DNA of 64,000 bases from JABDJZ01 sp047619685 (GTDB lineage: Bacteria; Bacteroidota; Rhodothermia; Rhodothermales; UBA10348): assembly GCA_047619685.1 (NCBI GenBank), contig JBLHLC010000007.1, positions 61,177 to 125,176 on the forward strand, in the 5' to 3' direction. This document shows, piece after piece, positions 15,077 to 23,888 of this stretch. A program made the position numbers and the translations under genes. The notes under the pieces are model-generated. The model saw only the letters and a list, made by a program, of their open reading frames with translations, was not told where the DNA came from and searched no databases. The first letter of the stretch is position 1; each line of letters starts with the position of its first letter.

Positions 15077-17755
15077 CTACTCGTACCTCAACGCAGTAAC
15101 CGGGTCTGTCGCGGCAACCTTTACGGCCTGATAACTCACGGTAGCCCACGCCAGGATAAGGGCAGCAAACCCCGCGGCCAGGAGCGTTCCAGGCCCGAGC
15201 GTTACGTGATACGCAAAGTCCGCCAGCCACCGGTTGGTCACCCAGTACGCGGGAAAAGCGGCCAGAAGAAACGCCACCAGCACCAGTTTCGTGAATGCGC
15301 CTGACATTATCAGGACAATGCGGGGAACGGAGGCCCCCAACGCTTTCCGGACGCCCATCTCCTTGGTACGCTGTTCGGCAATGAAGGCCGCGAGCCCGAA
15401 CAGCCCAAAGCACGCTATCAGAAGCGCCAGCCCGGTGGCAACACTGAAGACAAAACCGGCACGTCTGTCCTGCTCGTACTCATCCTCCAGGCGCATCTCC
15501 AGAAAGTTTGCCTCGATGGGCGATTCCGGGTCGAGCCGCTCCTGGATGTCGCCCAACTGGGCCATGAGCCCCGGTATGTCGTCCGTGGCTATCCGGAGCG
15601 TGAAGTAGTCGATGGAATGGATGGGATTATTGCGAAACCCGAGCACCATGGGTCTGATTTGTTCGTGCAGGGACTGGAAGTGGAAGTCGTCCACAATGCC
15701 AACCACCCGGCCGTCGTAACCCCGGCCGTTCCACTGCCCGCCAAAATATGTGTCGAGAATGCTGAGTGGATCCTCCTGGGCAGCCGTCGAGATGCCGAAG
15801 AGCTCGGCGGCGGTCCGATTGATCAGAAAGGCGGTTGAATCCGTAGCCAGTTCCTCGGAGAAATTGCGGCCATCAACCAGCGCGATTTGATACGTGTCCA
15901 GGAAGTCCGCATCTACGCCCATGAAAGTGGCCTCCAGGCGTTCGTCGGTCATGCCGCCGGGAGTCCGGACGGCAATGGTTGGAACCGCCTTCCAGTCGCC
16001 GGGGACCCTCGACGAGACAGACACCTGCTCGACATCGGCCAGGCGCCCGAACTCCTGTTTCATGCTGTCGAATCCGTTCCGTGAAGCGCTGCTGTTGATG
16101 TCCAGGACCAGGAGCCGACTCTGCTCAAACCCGAGGTCCTTGCCCTGGATGTATTGGAACTGGCGAAACGAGCCGATCGTGGCCACCACGAGAACGATCG
16201 AAAGCGCGAACTGCACAACCACGAGTCCATCGCGTAGCCACCGTCCGTGACGCCCGGCCGACCCCAGACTCCGCAGAACGTGAGCCGGCTGGAATCGTGC
16301 GATATAGAACGCCGGGTAACTTCCAGATATCAGCCCAACTGCAATCGTCGTGCCGAGCACGGCCAGAAGGACCGGCCACGAGCCTCTCGGGTCCAATGTC
16401 AGGCTCTTGTCCGTGAATGCATTGAAGCCGGGGAGTACCAGCAGGACGAGGATGACGGCAACAACCAGCGCGACCAGAGCTGTCATGAGAGACTCGCCAA
16501 GGAACTGCCCGACCAGTTGTGAGCGCCGGGCACCAACTACCTTTCGGAGTCCAACCTCCTTGGCTCGCTTCATTGCGCGCGCCGTCGAAAGGTTCATGTA
16601 GTTGATACAGGCGATCAGTGCGATGAGCAGGGCAATTGCCATAAAGACGTACAGGTACGCCCGGGTACTTTTGCCCACATTCAGTTCACGTTCAATGTGG
16701 CTTGAGCCGAAGTGAATCTCGGGTAACGCCTGCAAGGTGTATGCCCTGGCGGTCCAGGACTCCGCGGTACGGTGGCCGTCACTGAAAGACCTGAGCCGCG
16801 CGGCTACCGCGCCAGGGTCTGCGGCCCCATTCAGACGCAGATAGGTAATAAATCCCTGCGATTCCCAATCGTTCATCCACTCGAGCCATCCGTCATTGGA
16901 CTGGAGAGTCGCATAAGACAGGATCATGCTGAACTGGAGGTGCGAGTTCGGAGGCGGGTCTGGCATCAGGCCCGTGATGACAACATCCCCGAGTCTTTCC
17001 GTCTCCAGGCTTTGGCCCAGAACGTCCCGGTGCCCGAAGTAGAAGTCTGCGGCAGACTCCGTCAGTATCACGGTCTGCGGTAGATCAAGGGCTGAAGACT
17101 GGTCCCCCTCCAACAGCGGGAAATCGAACACGTCCAGAAAACTCGCCTCGGCGAAGAGGTACTCGCCCTCATGCCGCTCGTTGTCTTCGTGGCGGACGGT
17201 GAACCTGCCAGCGGAGCCGGAGCCCAGCAGTCTGACAGTGGCCTCAACCTCGGGCATATCTTCGCCAAGAGCCGGGCCCACTGGGCCTGCCGTCTCGGCC
17301 ACGAAGCTTACGTTGCCGGACTCCGTGGTCCGGCGCTCGACGACTCTGTGGATCTGGTCGGCCTGCGCATGCATGCTGTCGAACGTCAGCTCGTCCCGGA
17401 CGAACAGCAGCATGATCAGGCAGCTGGCAATGCCCAGCGCCAGCCCGGCGATGTTGATCCCGCTATACAGGGGTTTGCGACGCATCTGGCGCAAGGCAAT
17501 TTTGGTGTAGCTCTTCCACATGTCGGGATTCGTTCTAAAAGCGTATTCGCGGCCACCCAGGACGTAGGGTCGCATAAACCAGCAGACATTCCACCAGTAC
17601 CAGAGGGCAGCCTGGAATCCGCCCCAATGGTTTGCCCGCACCTCGTACATCTCCAGGAGATCGCCTTCGATATCCTCGACGAGGTCATCCGGACAGAACC
17701 ACCTGAGAAAGGAGGCTGCGGCCTTGGGGGGGTGGTATGCGGGACCTTGGGGCAT
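15077..17755 (-). CDS. MacB/FtsX-type ABC transporter permease with N-terminal permease-prefix domain
   Basis: An 892-residue membrane protein. Residues 1-75 are a permease-prefix domain (FLRWFCPDDLVEDIEGDLLE ... ALWYWWNVCWFM). The first transmembrane helix (INIAGLALGIASCLIMLLFV) leads to a MacB-like periplasmic region, an FtsX domain (LLIALIACINYMNLSTARAM, AKEVGLRKVVGARRSQLV), a second periplasmic region, and a second FtsX domain (KEMGVRKALGASVPRIV). It has no nucleotide-binding domain and no ATPase gene is in the window. The ATG at 17755 follows the padR stop by 23 bp; the frame is open upstream but runs through padR. The neighbour suggests PadR-controlled export, for example of a peptide or drug. 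Confidence 0.93.
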   Translation of the reverse strand: MPQGPAYHPPKAAASFLRWFCPDDLVEDIEGDLLEMYEVRANHWGGFQAALWYWWNVCWFMRPYVLGGREYAFRTNPDMWKSYTKIALRQMRRKPLYSGINIAGLALGIASCLIMLLFVRDELTFDSMHAQADQIHRVVERRTTESGNVSFVAETAGPVGPALGEDMPEVEATVRLLGSGSAGRFTVRHEDNERHEGEYLFAEASFLDVFDFPLLEGDQSSALDLPQTVILTESAADFYFGHRDVLGQSLETERLGDVVITGLMPDPPPNSHLQFSMILSYATLQSNDGWLEWMNDWESQGFITYLRLNGAADPGAVAARLRSFSDGHRTAESWTARAYTLQALPEIHFGSSHIERELNVGKSTRAYLYVFMAIALLIALIACINYMNLSTARAMKRAKEVGLRKVVGARRSQLVGQFLGESLMTALVALVVAVILVLLVLPGFNAFTDKSLTLDPRGSWPVLLAVLGTTIAVGLISGSYPAFYIARFQPAHVLRSLGSAGRHGRWLRDGLVVVQFALSIVLVVATIGSFRQFQYIQGKDLGFEQSRLLVLDINSSASRNGFDSMKQEFGRLADVEQVSVSSRVPGDWKAVPTIAVRTPGGMTDERLEATFMGVDADFLDTYQIALVDGRNFSEELATDSTAFLINRTAAELFGISTAAQEDPLSILDTYFGGQWNGRGYDGRVVGIVDDFHFQSLHEQIRPMVLGFRNNPIHSIDYFTLRIATDDIPGLMAQLGDIQERLDPESPIEANFLEMRLEDEYEQDRRAGFVFSVATGLALLIACFGLFGLAAFIAEQRTKEMGVRKALGASVPRIVLIMSGAFTKLVLVAFLLAAFPAYWVTNRWLADFAYHVTLGPGTLLAAGFAALILAWATVSYQAVKVAATDPVTALRYE

Positions 17756-17778
17756 CGCGTGGCGGAGTTCCGGGGGAA

Positions 17779-18117
17779 CTAGGCGAGCGCCGGACGCGAG
17801 GTCAGCCGGGGCATCATTTCCCAGAGCTTGACCCGCTCCTGGCGGCGGTGTTCGATGACCTTCTTTCCGGAATCTGTCAGATTGAAGAGACGCTTCCGTC
17901 GGCCGCCGCGGCTGGCTGAGGCTCCACCCATCTGTGAGGTGACGTGGCCTTTTCGAGCCAGTCGCTGCAGCGCCGAGTGCACTGCGCTGATCTTGACAGA
18001 CCTGCCCGTCTGCTCTTCGATGCCCTTCTGGAGCGCGACGCCGTACGCCTCCGCGTACATCACGCCCACCATCAGGAGCACCAATTCCTCGAACTCGCCC
18101 AGGTTTACTCCTTTCAT
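17779..18117 (-). CDS. PadR-family transcriptional regulator (leads the minus-strand permease operon)
   Basis: A 112-residue PadR regulator. The winged helix is seen in LGEFEELVLLMVGVMYAEAYG, ALQKGIEEQTGRSVKISAVH and ALQRLARKGHVTSQMGGASA, then RKRLFNLTDSGKKVIEH. I chose the ATG at 18117 (MKGVNLGEFEEL); a GTG at 18162 would add a non-conserved tail. PadR-permease gene pairs are common in Acidobacteria and Rhodothermota-type genomes; the regulator normally represses its own operon. A TTACA-N10-TGTAA dyad lies 55 bp upstream at 18172-18191. Confidence 0.9.
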   Translation of the reverse strand: MKGVNLGEFEELVLLMVGVMYAEAYGVALQKGIEEQTGRSVKISAVHSALQRLARKGHVTSQMGGASASRGGRRKRLFNLTDSGKKVIEHRRQERVKLWEMMPRLTSRPALA

Positions 18118-18171
18118 ACCGCGTCTTTGCTGGCTTTCTCTTAGCCAACTACGGGCGGCCACGCGGATTAG

Positions 18172-18191
18172 TTACACATTTGTGGATGTAA
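18172..18191. promoter_or_regulatory. Candidate PadR operator for the minus-strand operon
   Basis: TTACA and TGTAA half-sites are separated by 10 bases, enclosing a CACATTTGTG palindrome (18175-18184) whose centre is slightly offset. Such AT-rich dyads are typical of PadR boxes. Position, 55 bp ahead of the padR start at 18117, suggests autoregulation. Confidence 0.5.
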
Positions 18192-18245
18192 TAAATCGGG
18201 GCCGCTGAAACTCAACTTTGTCCCCGGGGGCGAAACCTCAATATA

Positions 18246-18291
18246 ACTATGTCGTAATCGGACCTAGATATAGGTCATAATCAGACATAGT
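18246..18291. promoter_or_regulatory. 46-bp nested dyad operator ahead of the plus-strand padR
   Basis: An outer pair ACTATGTC (18246-18253) and GACATAGT (18284-18291) and an inner pair GACCTA (18261-18266) and TAGGTC (18271-18276) share exactly the same centre, 18268.5. The site ends 6 bp before the padR ATG, so binding would block transcription or translation initiation of the plus-strand operon. Confidence 0.75.
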
Positions 18292-18297
18292 GAACAA

Positions 18298-18636
18298 ATG
18301 TTTTCGAAACGCCTGATCGCCGCATCGCTGCAGCCGCTGATGCTTTCGCTGCTGGCTGATGGTCCCAAGTATGGCTATCAGATTATTCAACGCGCACGCA
18401 ACCTGTCGGACGGCGAAATATCGTGGTCCAACAGCAAACTCTACCCGCTCTTGCACCGCTTGCAACATGAGGGGCTCGTGGAGGCGTTCTGGGAAACCTC
18501 TGAGTCGGGTCCGGACCGCAAGTACTACAAGCTCACAGTGGCCGGCTTCAAGGTACTGGATCACGCAAAGCTCGAATGGAAAGCCCTCGACTCCATTTTT
18601 GTGCAGCTCTGGGCCCCAAAACCTTCGCTGGCGTGA
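18298..18636 (+). CDS. PadR-family transcriptional regulator (leads the plus-strand permease operon)
   Basis: A 112-residue PadR regulator with the classic N-terminus LQPLMLSLLADGPKYGYQII, followed by WSNSKLYPLLHRLQHEGLVE and the wing ESGPDRKYYKLTVAGFKVLD. It belongs to the typical PadR subclass (GPKYGYQI, YPLLHRLE-type helix), different from the neighbour at 17779-18117. The stop overlaps the GTG of the permease (GTGA), giving coupled translation. The 46-bp nested dyad directly upstream is the probable operator. Confidence 0.92.
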   Translation: MFSKRLIAASLQPLMLSLLADGPKYGYQIIQRARNLSDGEISWSNSKLYPLLHRLQHEGLVEAFWETSESGPDRKYYKLTVAGFKVLDHAKLEWKALDSIFVQLWAPKPSLA

Positions 18637-21308
18637 CCCGGTTCAATCTCGAGAACGCAATCGCGACTTGGCGGCGTCAGTTCAGGTTCAATCGGGCGTT
18701 CCTGGACCAGGACATCGATGAACTCGAATGGCATGTCCGCGATCAGGTGTCCGCGCTCGTGGCACGCGGCAATTCCGAACGAGAGGCGTTTCAGACGGCC
18801 GTCAACGAGATGGGGCTTTCGGTGGACGCGGCGGGGGAGTACCGGAAAGTCTTCTGGACGAAGCTGCTTGATCAGCGCGCCCTGATGGCCGAGCTGCGGT
18901 GGAGAGCATCCATGCTCAGCAACTATCTGAAGCTTGCCTATCGCAATCTTAGCAAAAATCCCGGGTCCTCGATCATCAATATCGTGGGCCTTTCGGTGGC
19001 GGTCGCGGCGACGATCGTCGTCTATCTCTTCCTGCAGCTCAACCTGACGATGGACGCGTTTCATGAGAACGCCGACCGCATCTACATGGTCGGGAGCATC
19101 TCTGAACGGGACGGGTCCACGCGGAGATCGGACCGGGCTCCAATGCCGCTTGGCGCCCTCCTGGAATCAGACTTTCCGCAGGTGGAGCAAGCCGTGCGCG
19201 TGGAGAACGGGGGCCAAGTCACCGTCAAGCTGGGGGATATCGCGCAGGAGGAAGCGCTCTGGTTTGTAGACCCCGGCTTCTTGGAGTTGTTCACCTTTCC
19301 TTTGAGTGTGGGAGACCCAGGCGCGTTGACCGACAAGGACGCGATCATCCTGAGCGCCGACGCGGCAGAGCGATTTTTCGGGTCCGAACCGGCCCTTGGC
19401 AGGCCGCTCGTCATAACGTTCAATCAAAGCCATACGCGTACCTTCATGGTCCGCGGCGTGGCAGAGCCCCTCCCGGACAACGCGAGTTTCCGGTTCAACC
19501 TTCTGGTCAATTTCGAGCTCGGTCAGGAGCTGGGGGGCGATGCGCTTGACGACTGGAGAGGCAACGCCCTGGCGACGTTCGTCCTTCTGAGGCGCGGGGC
19601 AGACTCTCGCGATATAGAGTCAGCGATGCTCCCCTACCAGCGGCTTCAGAATGCGGCAAACGAGGTCTGGCCTATCACCGAGTTCACGTTCACGAACCTT
19701 CGGGATGTGGCGCAAAACGCGCACAAGGCGTCCGTCAGCATTGCACGGGCCAGCAACCCCGCCACGCTTATAATCTTCCCTCTGATAGCGCTGTTCCTCA
19801 TCGCCCTGTCGTGCCTGAACTACGTCAACATCGCGATGAGTCAGGCGCTGAGACGGGTGCGGGAAATTGGACTTAGAAAGGTGCTGGGCGGAACTCGACC
19901 ACAGCTTATTGCTCAATTTCTGGCCGAAAATGTCCTATTGTCGCTGATGGCTCTTGTTCTGGGAGGAGTGTTTGCCAGCCTGGTGCTGCTACCAGGCTTC
20001 AATGCGCTTTTTGAGGACGCCGCGCCGCTCAGCTTGTTACTCTCGGACAACGGGGCGCTCTGGGCAACCCTGGCGACCATCCTGCTGGTCACAGGACTTT
20101 TGGCGGGGGCCTTTCCGGCCCTGCGGTTGGCGGCAGGGAATCCTGCAGTGGTTCTGAGCGGAAACCGTCGAAGCAAGCGGGAAGGGAGCTGGTTTGCTTC
20201 TGGCCTTCTCGGAATTCAGTTCGTCGTGGCGTTTACCAGCATGACGGCGGGACTGGTTTTTTATCAGAACGCCCAATATCAGACGGCTCGGGATTGGGGG
20301 TATAGCCAGGAGCAGACCCTGGTGATCAGGCTCTCGCGAGACGGTCAGTTTGAAGCGCTCGCGGACAAGTTCTCTGCCAACGCCAACGCCAACGTCCTCA
20401 GTCTGAGCGGGTCCATTCACCACGTCATGCCTCGCGGAAGTGGCCCGGGAGGCACACTGGAAGTGGCCGGCCAGCAAGCTGACGCCCGCCGATATGAAGT
20501 GGGCCATAAGTACACCGAGACCATGGGGCTTCGTCTCAGCGCTGGTCGCGCCTTGGACTCAAATCGACCCGCAGACGCTTCGGATGCCATACTCATCAAC
20601 CAGGCTCTCGCCCGCGGTCTCAACCTCCCGGGGAACGCGATCGGTCAGCTAATCTCTATCGGCGAAGACTCTCCGCGCACGGTGATCGGTGTGGTAGAGG
20701 ACTTCCACGAAGACGACTTCTCGGCGCCCATCCGGCCCGCCTATTTTCGAGTGGGGGATTCTGACCGCTTCCAGTACCTCGTGGTAAGGGTAGCGGCCGG
20801 CACGGGCGTCCAGACGGAGAAAACCGTCTCCGAGGCATGGGCCCAACTTTATCCCGGCGAGGTCTACAATTCGTTCTTCCAGGACGCTGTGTTTGAGCGC
20901 TTCTACCGCGAAAACAAGAACATCACCAACGTCCTCGGCTTTGCGGCCTTGATGGCTCTGATGATCTCCTGCATGGGACTCTTCGGACTGGTGTCGCAGA
21001 ACACAGCCCGGCGGATGAAGGAGATTACCATGCGGAAGGTCCTGGGCGCTTCTGTCACGCAGATCGCCACAACGATCAACCGAAGGTTTGTACTTCTTCT
21101 CGTCGCGGCAGCAGTCGCAGCTGGCCCGATTACCTACGTCCTCCTCAACGCCCTCCTGGCATCCATGTACGAATACCACATGGCGCTGGCGGCGTCTCCG
21201 TTCTTGATTGGCGTGGCGCTCGTTTTTGCGACGGCCCTGGTCACAATGAGCTCCCAACTGGGCCGCCTGTTGGCAGCCAGGCCTGCGGAGGTACTTCGGC
21301 GGGCCTAA
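18633..21308 (+). CDS. FtsX-type ABC transporter permease with N-terminal prefix domain
   Basis: An 891-residue permease. The N-terminal 70 residues are a permease-prefix segment (FLDQDIDELEWHVRDQVSAL, SEREAFQTAVNEMG). Then come a transmembrane helix (SIINIVGLSVAVAATIVVYL), MacB-like periplasmic domain, FtsX domain (ALSCLNYVNIAMSQALRRVR, EIGLRKVLGGTRPQL), second periplasmic part and a second FtsX domain (KEITMRKVLGASVTQI). The GTG start at 18633 overlaps the padR stop; the frame opens earlier but inside padR. No ATPase is encoded nearby, so it must share one from elsewhere or be a regulatory permease. Its stop overlaps the convergent MORN-protein gene by four bases. Confidence 0.92.
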   Translation: MTRFNLENAIATWRRQFRFNRAFLDQDIDELEWHVRDQVSALVARGNSEREAFQTAVNEMGLSVDAAGEYRKVFWTKLLDQRALMAELRWRASMLSNYLKLAYRNLSKNPGSSIINIVGLSVAVAATIVVYLFLQLNLTMDAFHENADRIYMVGSISERDGSTRRSDRAPMPLGALLESDFPQVEQAVRVENGGQVTVKLGDIAQEEALWFVDPGFLELFTFPLSVGDPGALTDKDAIILSADAAERFFGSEPALGRPLVITFNQSHTRTFMVRGVAEPLPDNASFRFNLLVNFELGQELGGDALDDWRGNALATFVLLRRGADSRDIESAMLPYQRLQNAANEVWPITEFTFTNLRDVAQNAHKASVSIARASNPATLIIFPLIALFLIALSCLNYVNIAMSQALRRVREIGLRKVLGGTRPQLIAQFLAENVLLSLMALVLGGVFASLVLLPGFNALFEDAAPLSLLLSDNGALWATLATILLVTGLLAGAFPALRLAAGNPAVVLSGNRRSKREGSWFASGLLGIQFVVAFTSMTAGLVFYQNAQYQTARDWGYSQEQTLVIRLSRDGQFEALADKFSANANANVLSLSGSIHHVMPRGSGPGGTLEVAGQQADARRYEVGHKYTETMGLRLSAGRALDSNRPADASDAILINQALARGLNLPGNAIGQLISIGEDSPRTVIGVVEDFHEDDFSAPIRPAYFRVGDSDRFQYLVVRVAAGTGVQTEKTVSEAWAQLYPGEVYNSFFQDAVFERFYRENKNITNVLGFAALMALMISCMGLFGLVSQNTARRMKEITMRKVLGASVTQIATTINRRFVLLLVAAAVAAGPITYVLLNALLASMYEYHMALAASPFLIGVALVFATALVTMSSQLGRLLAARPAEVLRRA

Positions 21309-21952
21309 TGACCCGCGTGTGGATTATTCCGACTGACAAGCCGTCCCTCTTCCCAGGTTGATTCCATACTCAACGACCCGTCGGTTCCGTACTGTGCCCA
21401 GGTGCCGGTACGCTGACCGCTCTCAAAGGCCGTTCTCCAGCGAACCGTGCCGTCGGCGTACCACCAGACTGCCGCTCCGTGTTTGACGTTCTGGGCGTAC
21501 TCAACAGATAGCAAAAGGGCTCCGGTGTGATCGTACAGACGGTCCTCTCCGTCGCGGAATCCCAATGCGTAAGAGACGCGGTTGCGGAGAATACCGTTCC
21601 TGTCCCAGACCTCGGCGACTCCATGCGGCTTCCCGTCCATGAAATCCACCCGGTTCTTGACGCTTCCTCCATCGTGCCAGCCCTTCCTCCGGGACTGCTT
21701 CCCATCGAGATAGACGATTTCGTAGTCACGGTCGCCCGATGGAAAGTACCAGGTCCATGTGCCATGGCGGAGACCCTGCTCCACTTGACCGCTCAACCTG
21801 CCCGGCGTCTCGACTGCTCCTGTGAATGCCTGCGTCGCACCCGCTTCATGCAGTAGTCCATCGCGTGCCATGAGGTCATCGAGTGCAATCTGAGCGGTAA
21901 CCGCGGGCGCCAAGAGCACCAGGCAAGCCACCAAAAGTGTGATCGTTTTCAT
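21305..21952 (-). CDS. Secreted MORN-repeat-variant protein
   Basis: A 215-residue exported protein with a signal peptide (TITLLVACLVLLAPAVTAQ). It contains four or more repeats of the MORN-variant type with G-x-W-x-x-Y and G-x-x-x-G spacing: LRHGTWTWYFPSGDRDYEIV, KPHGVAEVWDRNG, FRDGEDRLYDHTG, VKHGAAVWWYADGTVRW and QRTGTWAQYGTDGSL. These toxin-antitoxin-like YwqK-type repeats form a beta meander whose role is unknown. It lies 17 bp downstream of the phosphatase-like gene on the same strand, so they share a transcript. Confidence 0.82.
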   Translation of the reverse strand: MKTITLLVACLVLLAPAVTAQIALDDLMARDGLLHEAGATQAFTGAVETPGRLSGQVEQGLRHGTWTWYFPSGDRDYEIVYLDGKQSRRKGWHDGGSVKNRVDFMDGKPHGVAEVWDRNGILRNRVSYALGFRDGEDRLYDHTGALLLSVEYAQNVKHGAAVWWYADGTVRWRTAFESGQRTGTWAQYGTDGSLSMESTWEEGRLVSRNNPHAGH

Positions 21953-21969
21953 GCTATTCTCCTAGTCTA

Positions 21970-22518
21970 TCAGTCCGTGGTCTCATGGCTCTCGCGGGCT
22001 CGCTCGATCAGCGCCGCCCACTGCTCCAACTCAGCCGGGTCCCATACCTTGGTCATGCCGGCGCGAGCTTCCGACTCGGGCACGTTGTGGACCAACGTCC
22101 GATACAGGTACGTGAACGCAGAGGCACGCATGTTGGCAAAACAGTGCACGAAGACTTTGCGGTCCCGGTTCATCTCCATGACATTGAAGAACATCTCCAG
22201 ATCGCGCAAGCTCGGCTCCTGCCAGGACACCGGGATCTGGACATAGGTCAGTCCGGCCTCGGTAGCCAGGAAACCCTCAAGGGCATTGGACCCCTCACTC
22301 GCTACGGCCAGGTTGACGACGACCTCATAACCGGCCTCCTTTAGCGACTTAATCTGGTCGTATGCGATTTGGCCCGCAGTGGCAAGATCGTCCGAGATCT
22401 TGACGTAATTATAGATGGAGGCGAGGTCCTCCTCTGCCGTTTGGGCCGCAACGGGGAGTGTGATGAACGCAGCCACCAACAGCGTGGCGAGTGGTCGGCT
22501 TATTGAGAGATAGTTCAT
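21970..22518 (-). CDS. Exported DUF442/tyrosine-phosphatase-like protein
   Basis: A 182-residue protein with a signal peptide (ATLLVAAFITLPVAAQ). The remainder has the beta-lactamase-hydrolase-like (DUF442) phosphatase layout: ISDDLATAGQIAYDQIKSLK, AGYEVVVNLAV, TYVQIPVSW and the phosphate-binding loop VHCFANMRAS with Cys126 and Arg131. The spacing C-X4-R matches DUF442 rather than the C-X5-R of standard protein tyrosine phosphatases, and the loop glycine is replaced by Asn, so activity is uncertain. It is the middle gene of a probable three-gene minus-strand operon with the aminotransferase and the MORN protein. Confidence 0.75.
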   Translation of the reverse strand: MNYLSISRPLATLLVAAFITLPVAAQTAEEDLASIYNYVKISDDLATAGQIAYDQIKSLKEAGYEVVVNLAVASEGSNALEGFLATEAGLTYVQIPVSWQEPSLRDLEMFFNVMEMNRDRKVFVHCFANMRASAFTYLYRTLVHNVPESEARAGMTKVWDPAELEQWAALIERARESHETTD

Positions 22519-22522
22519 GTGT

Positions 22523-23776
22523 CTAGGTAGTTGGGATTCCGTCGTTGAGAATGGTTTTCATGACTGCTATAAACCGATCGAGCTCGGGTAGCGTGGTATA
22601 GATGCCTGGTGAAACCCGGATGCCGCTGACGTTTTCCTGCTCGATGGGGCGCACGCGGATGCGGAACTGATTCCAGAGGTGGCTCCGGAGTTTGCCGGGG
22701 TTGAGACCTTCCACCGCGATGGTTGCGAGAGAGCCTGCCCGGGTGACGTCCGTGAGGAGTTCAATGCGGTCCTGGTCCATGAGACCGTCCAGCCAGTAGT
22801 CTCTCAAGAAGCGGACTCGTTCGAATTTTTCCGGGCAGCCGATCCCCTCATGAAACTGCAGGGCTTCGGCCACGGCCAGTGCGGGTGCATGACACTTTGT
22901 GCCCGTGTCTTCGAACTTGCGAATGTTGTCTTCCAGTCCATCCTCGGCTGGCATCAGTGGCCAGACGTGCCGGATCAGGTCCCGACGGACGTAGAGCAAG
23001 CCCGTGCCCTCCGGCCCCATCATCCACTTGTGTAAGCTTGTGGCGAAGAAGTCGCAACCGAGGTCAGCGAGCCGGAAAGGTATGTGGCCAAAACTCTGAG
23101 CCCCGTCCACAAGGACTTTAATGCCCTTGGCGTGACCCGCGGCCACGATCTCCGCAACCGGGAGGATCTGTCCCGTGAGGTCAACCACGTGACAGCACAT
23201 GATCAGCCTGGTCCGGTCCGTGATGGCGTCCGATATCGACGTCACCAGTGCGGTCGGGTCCGACAAAGGGACGGGCACGGCGACGCGCCGTATCCGAATC
23301 CCCTCGCGGGCAGCCCGCTGGCCCCAGGTCGCCAGCATGCGAGGATAGTCGTGATCCGTGGTGAGGATCTCGTCTCCCGGATTCAGCTCAATGCCCAACT
23401 GGCAAATTTCCATGCCCTCGGATGTATTACGCGTCAGCGCGATTTCCTCGGGGTCGCAGCCGATTGTGGCGGCCAACCGGCCGCGGATTGACTCGATCTG
23501 GGGCAAAACCTCGCTCTCATGAGCATAGAATGGCCTGCGATTAGAGGCCGCCTGATGCGCGGAGAGCGACCTCAGTACGCTGGTCGGGGCTGGACAAACG
23601 CCGCCGCTGTTCAGGTGTATCAGGCTTCGATCAACGGAGAACGCCTGTTGGACACCGTACCAGTCATCGGTTTGGTGGGCGAGGACGCGAGCCCCGCTGG
23701 ACCCAAGAAGCGGGCTCGCCGCTAGTCCAACGGCAGAACCTGTTGCGGTGCGAATGAAGTGTCTACGGGAAACCAT
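22523..23776 (-). CDS. Tat-exported class-V aminotransferase (isopenicillin-N-epimerase/cysteine-desulfurase-like)
   Basis: A 417-residue PLP enzyme with a twin-arginine signal (MVSRRHFIRTATGSAVGLA). The fold-type-I core is clear: LIHLNSGGVCPAPTSVL, EEIALTRNTSEGMEICQLGI, DEILTTDHDYPRML, the Asp pocket KVLVDGAQSFGHIPF, and the PLP lysine in TSLHKWMMGPEGTGLLYV. Related exported enzymes include epimerases and selenocysteine-lyase-like proteins; the substrate is unknown. A Tat signal means it folds with PLP before export. It starts the three-gene operon that ends with the MORN protein; only 4 bp separate it from the next gene. Confidence 0.9.
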   Translation of the reverse strand: MVSRRHFIRTATGSAVGLAASPLLGSSGARVLAHQTDDWYGVQQAFSVDRSLIHLNSGGVCPAPTSVLRSLSAHQAASNRRPFYAHESEVLPQIESIRGRLAATIGCDPEEIALTRNTSEGMEICQLGIELNPGDEILTTDHDYPRMLATWGQRAAREGIRIRRVAVPVPLSDPTALVTSISDAITDRTRLIMCCHVVDLTGQILPVAEIVAAGHAKGIKVLVDGAQSFGHIPFRLADLGCDFFATSLHKWMMGPEGTGLLYVRRDLIRHVWPLMPAEDGLEDNIRKFEDTGTKCHAPALAVAEALQFHEGIGCPEKFERVRFLRDYWLDGLMDQDRIELLTDVTRAGSLATIAVEGLNPGKLRSHLWNQFRIRVRPIEQENVSGIRVSPGIYTTLPELDRFIAVMKTILNDGIPTT

Positions 23777-23888
23777 GGGCCTGAGGTTTGATCTGGCCCT
23801 AGTCTACCGGAGTCACCCAGCCCGGGGTACAAATAAGGGGCGAGTTGCGCTTGGCTGGGACGAATCCCGACGGCCGTGGGACGAACGC

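Noticed and set aside
14837..15304. A plus-strand frame opposite the small lipoprotein and the permease end
   Set aside because: The minus-strand lipobox and the FtsX C-terminus explain this region better; the plus frame has no recognisable domain.
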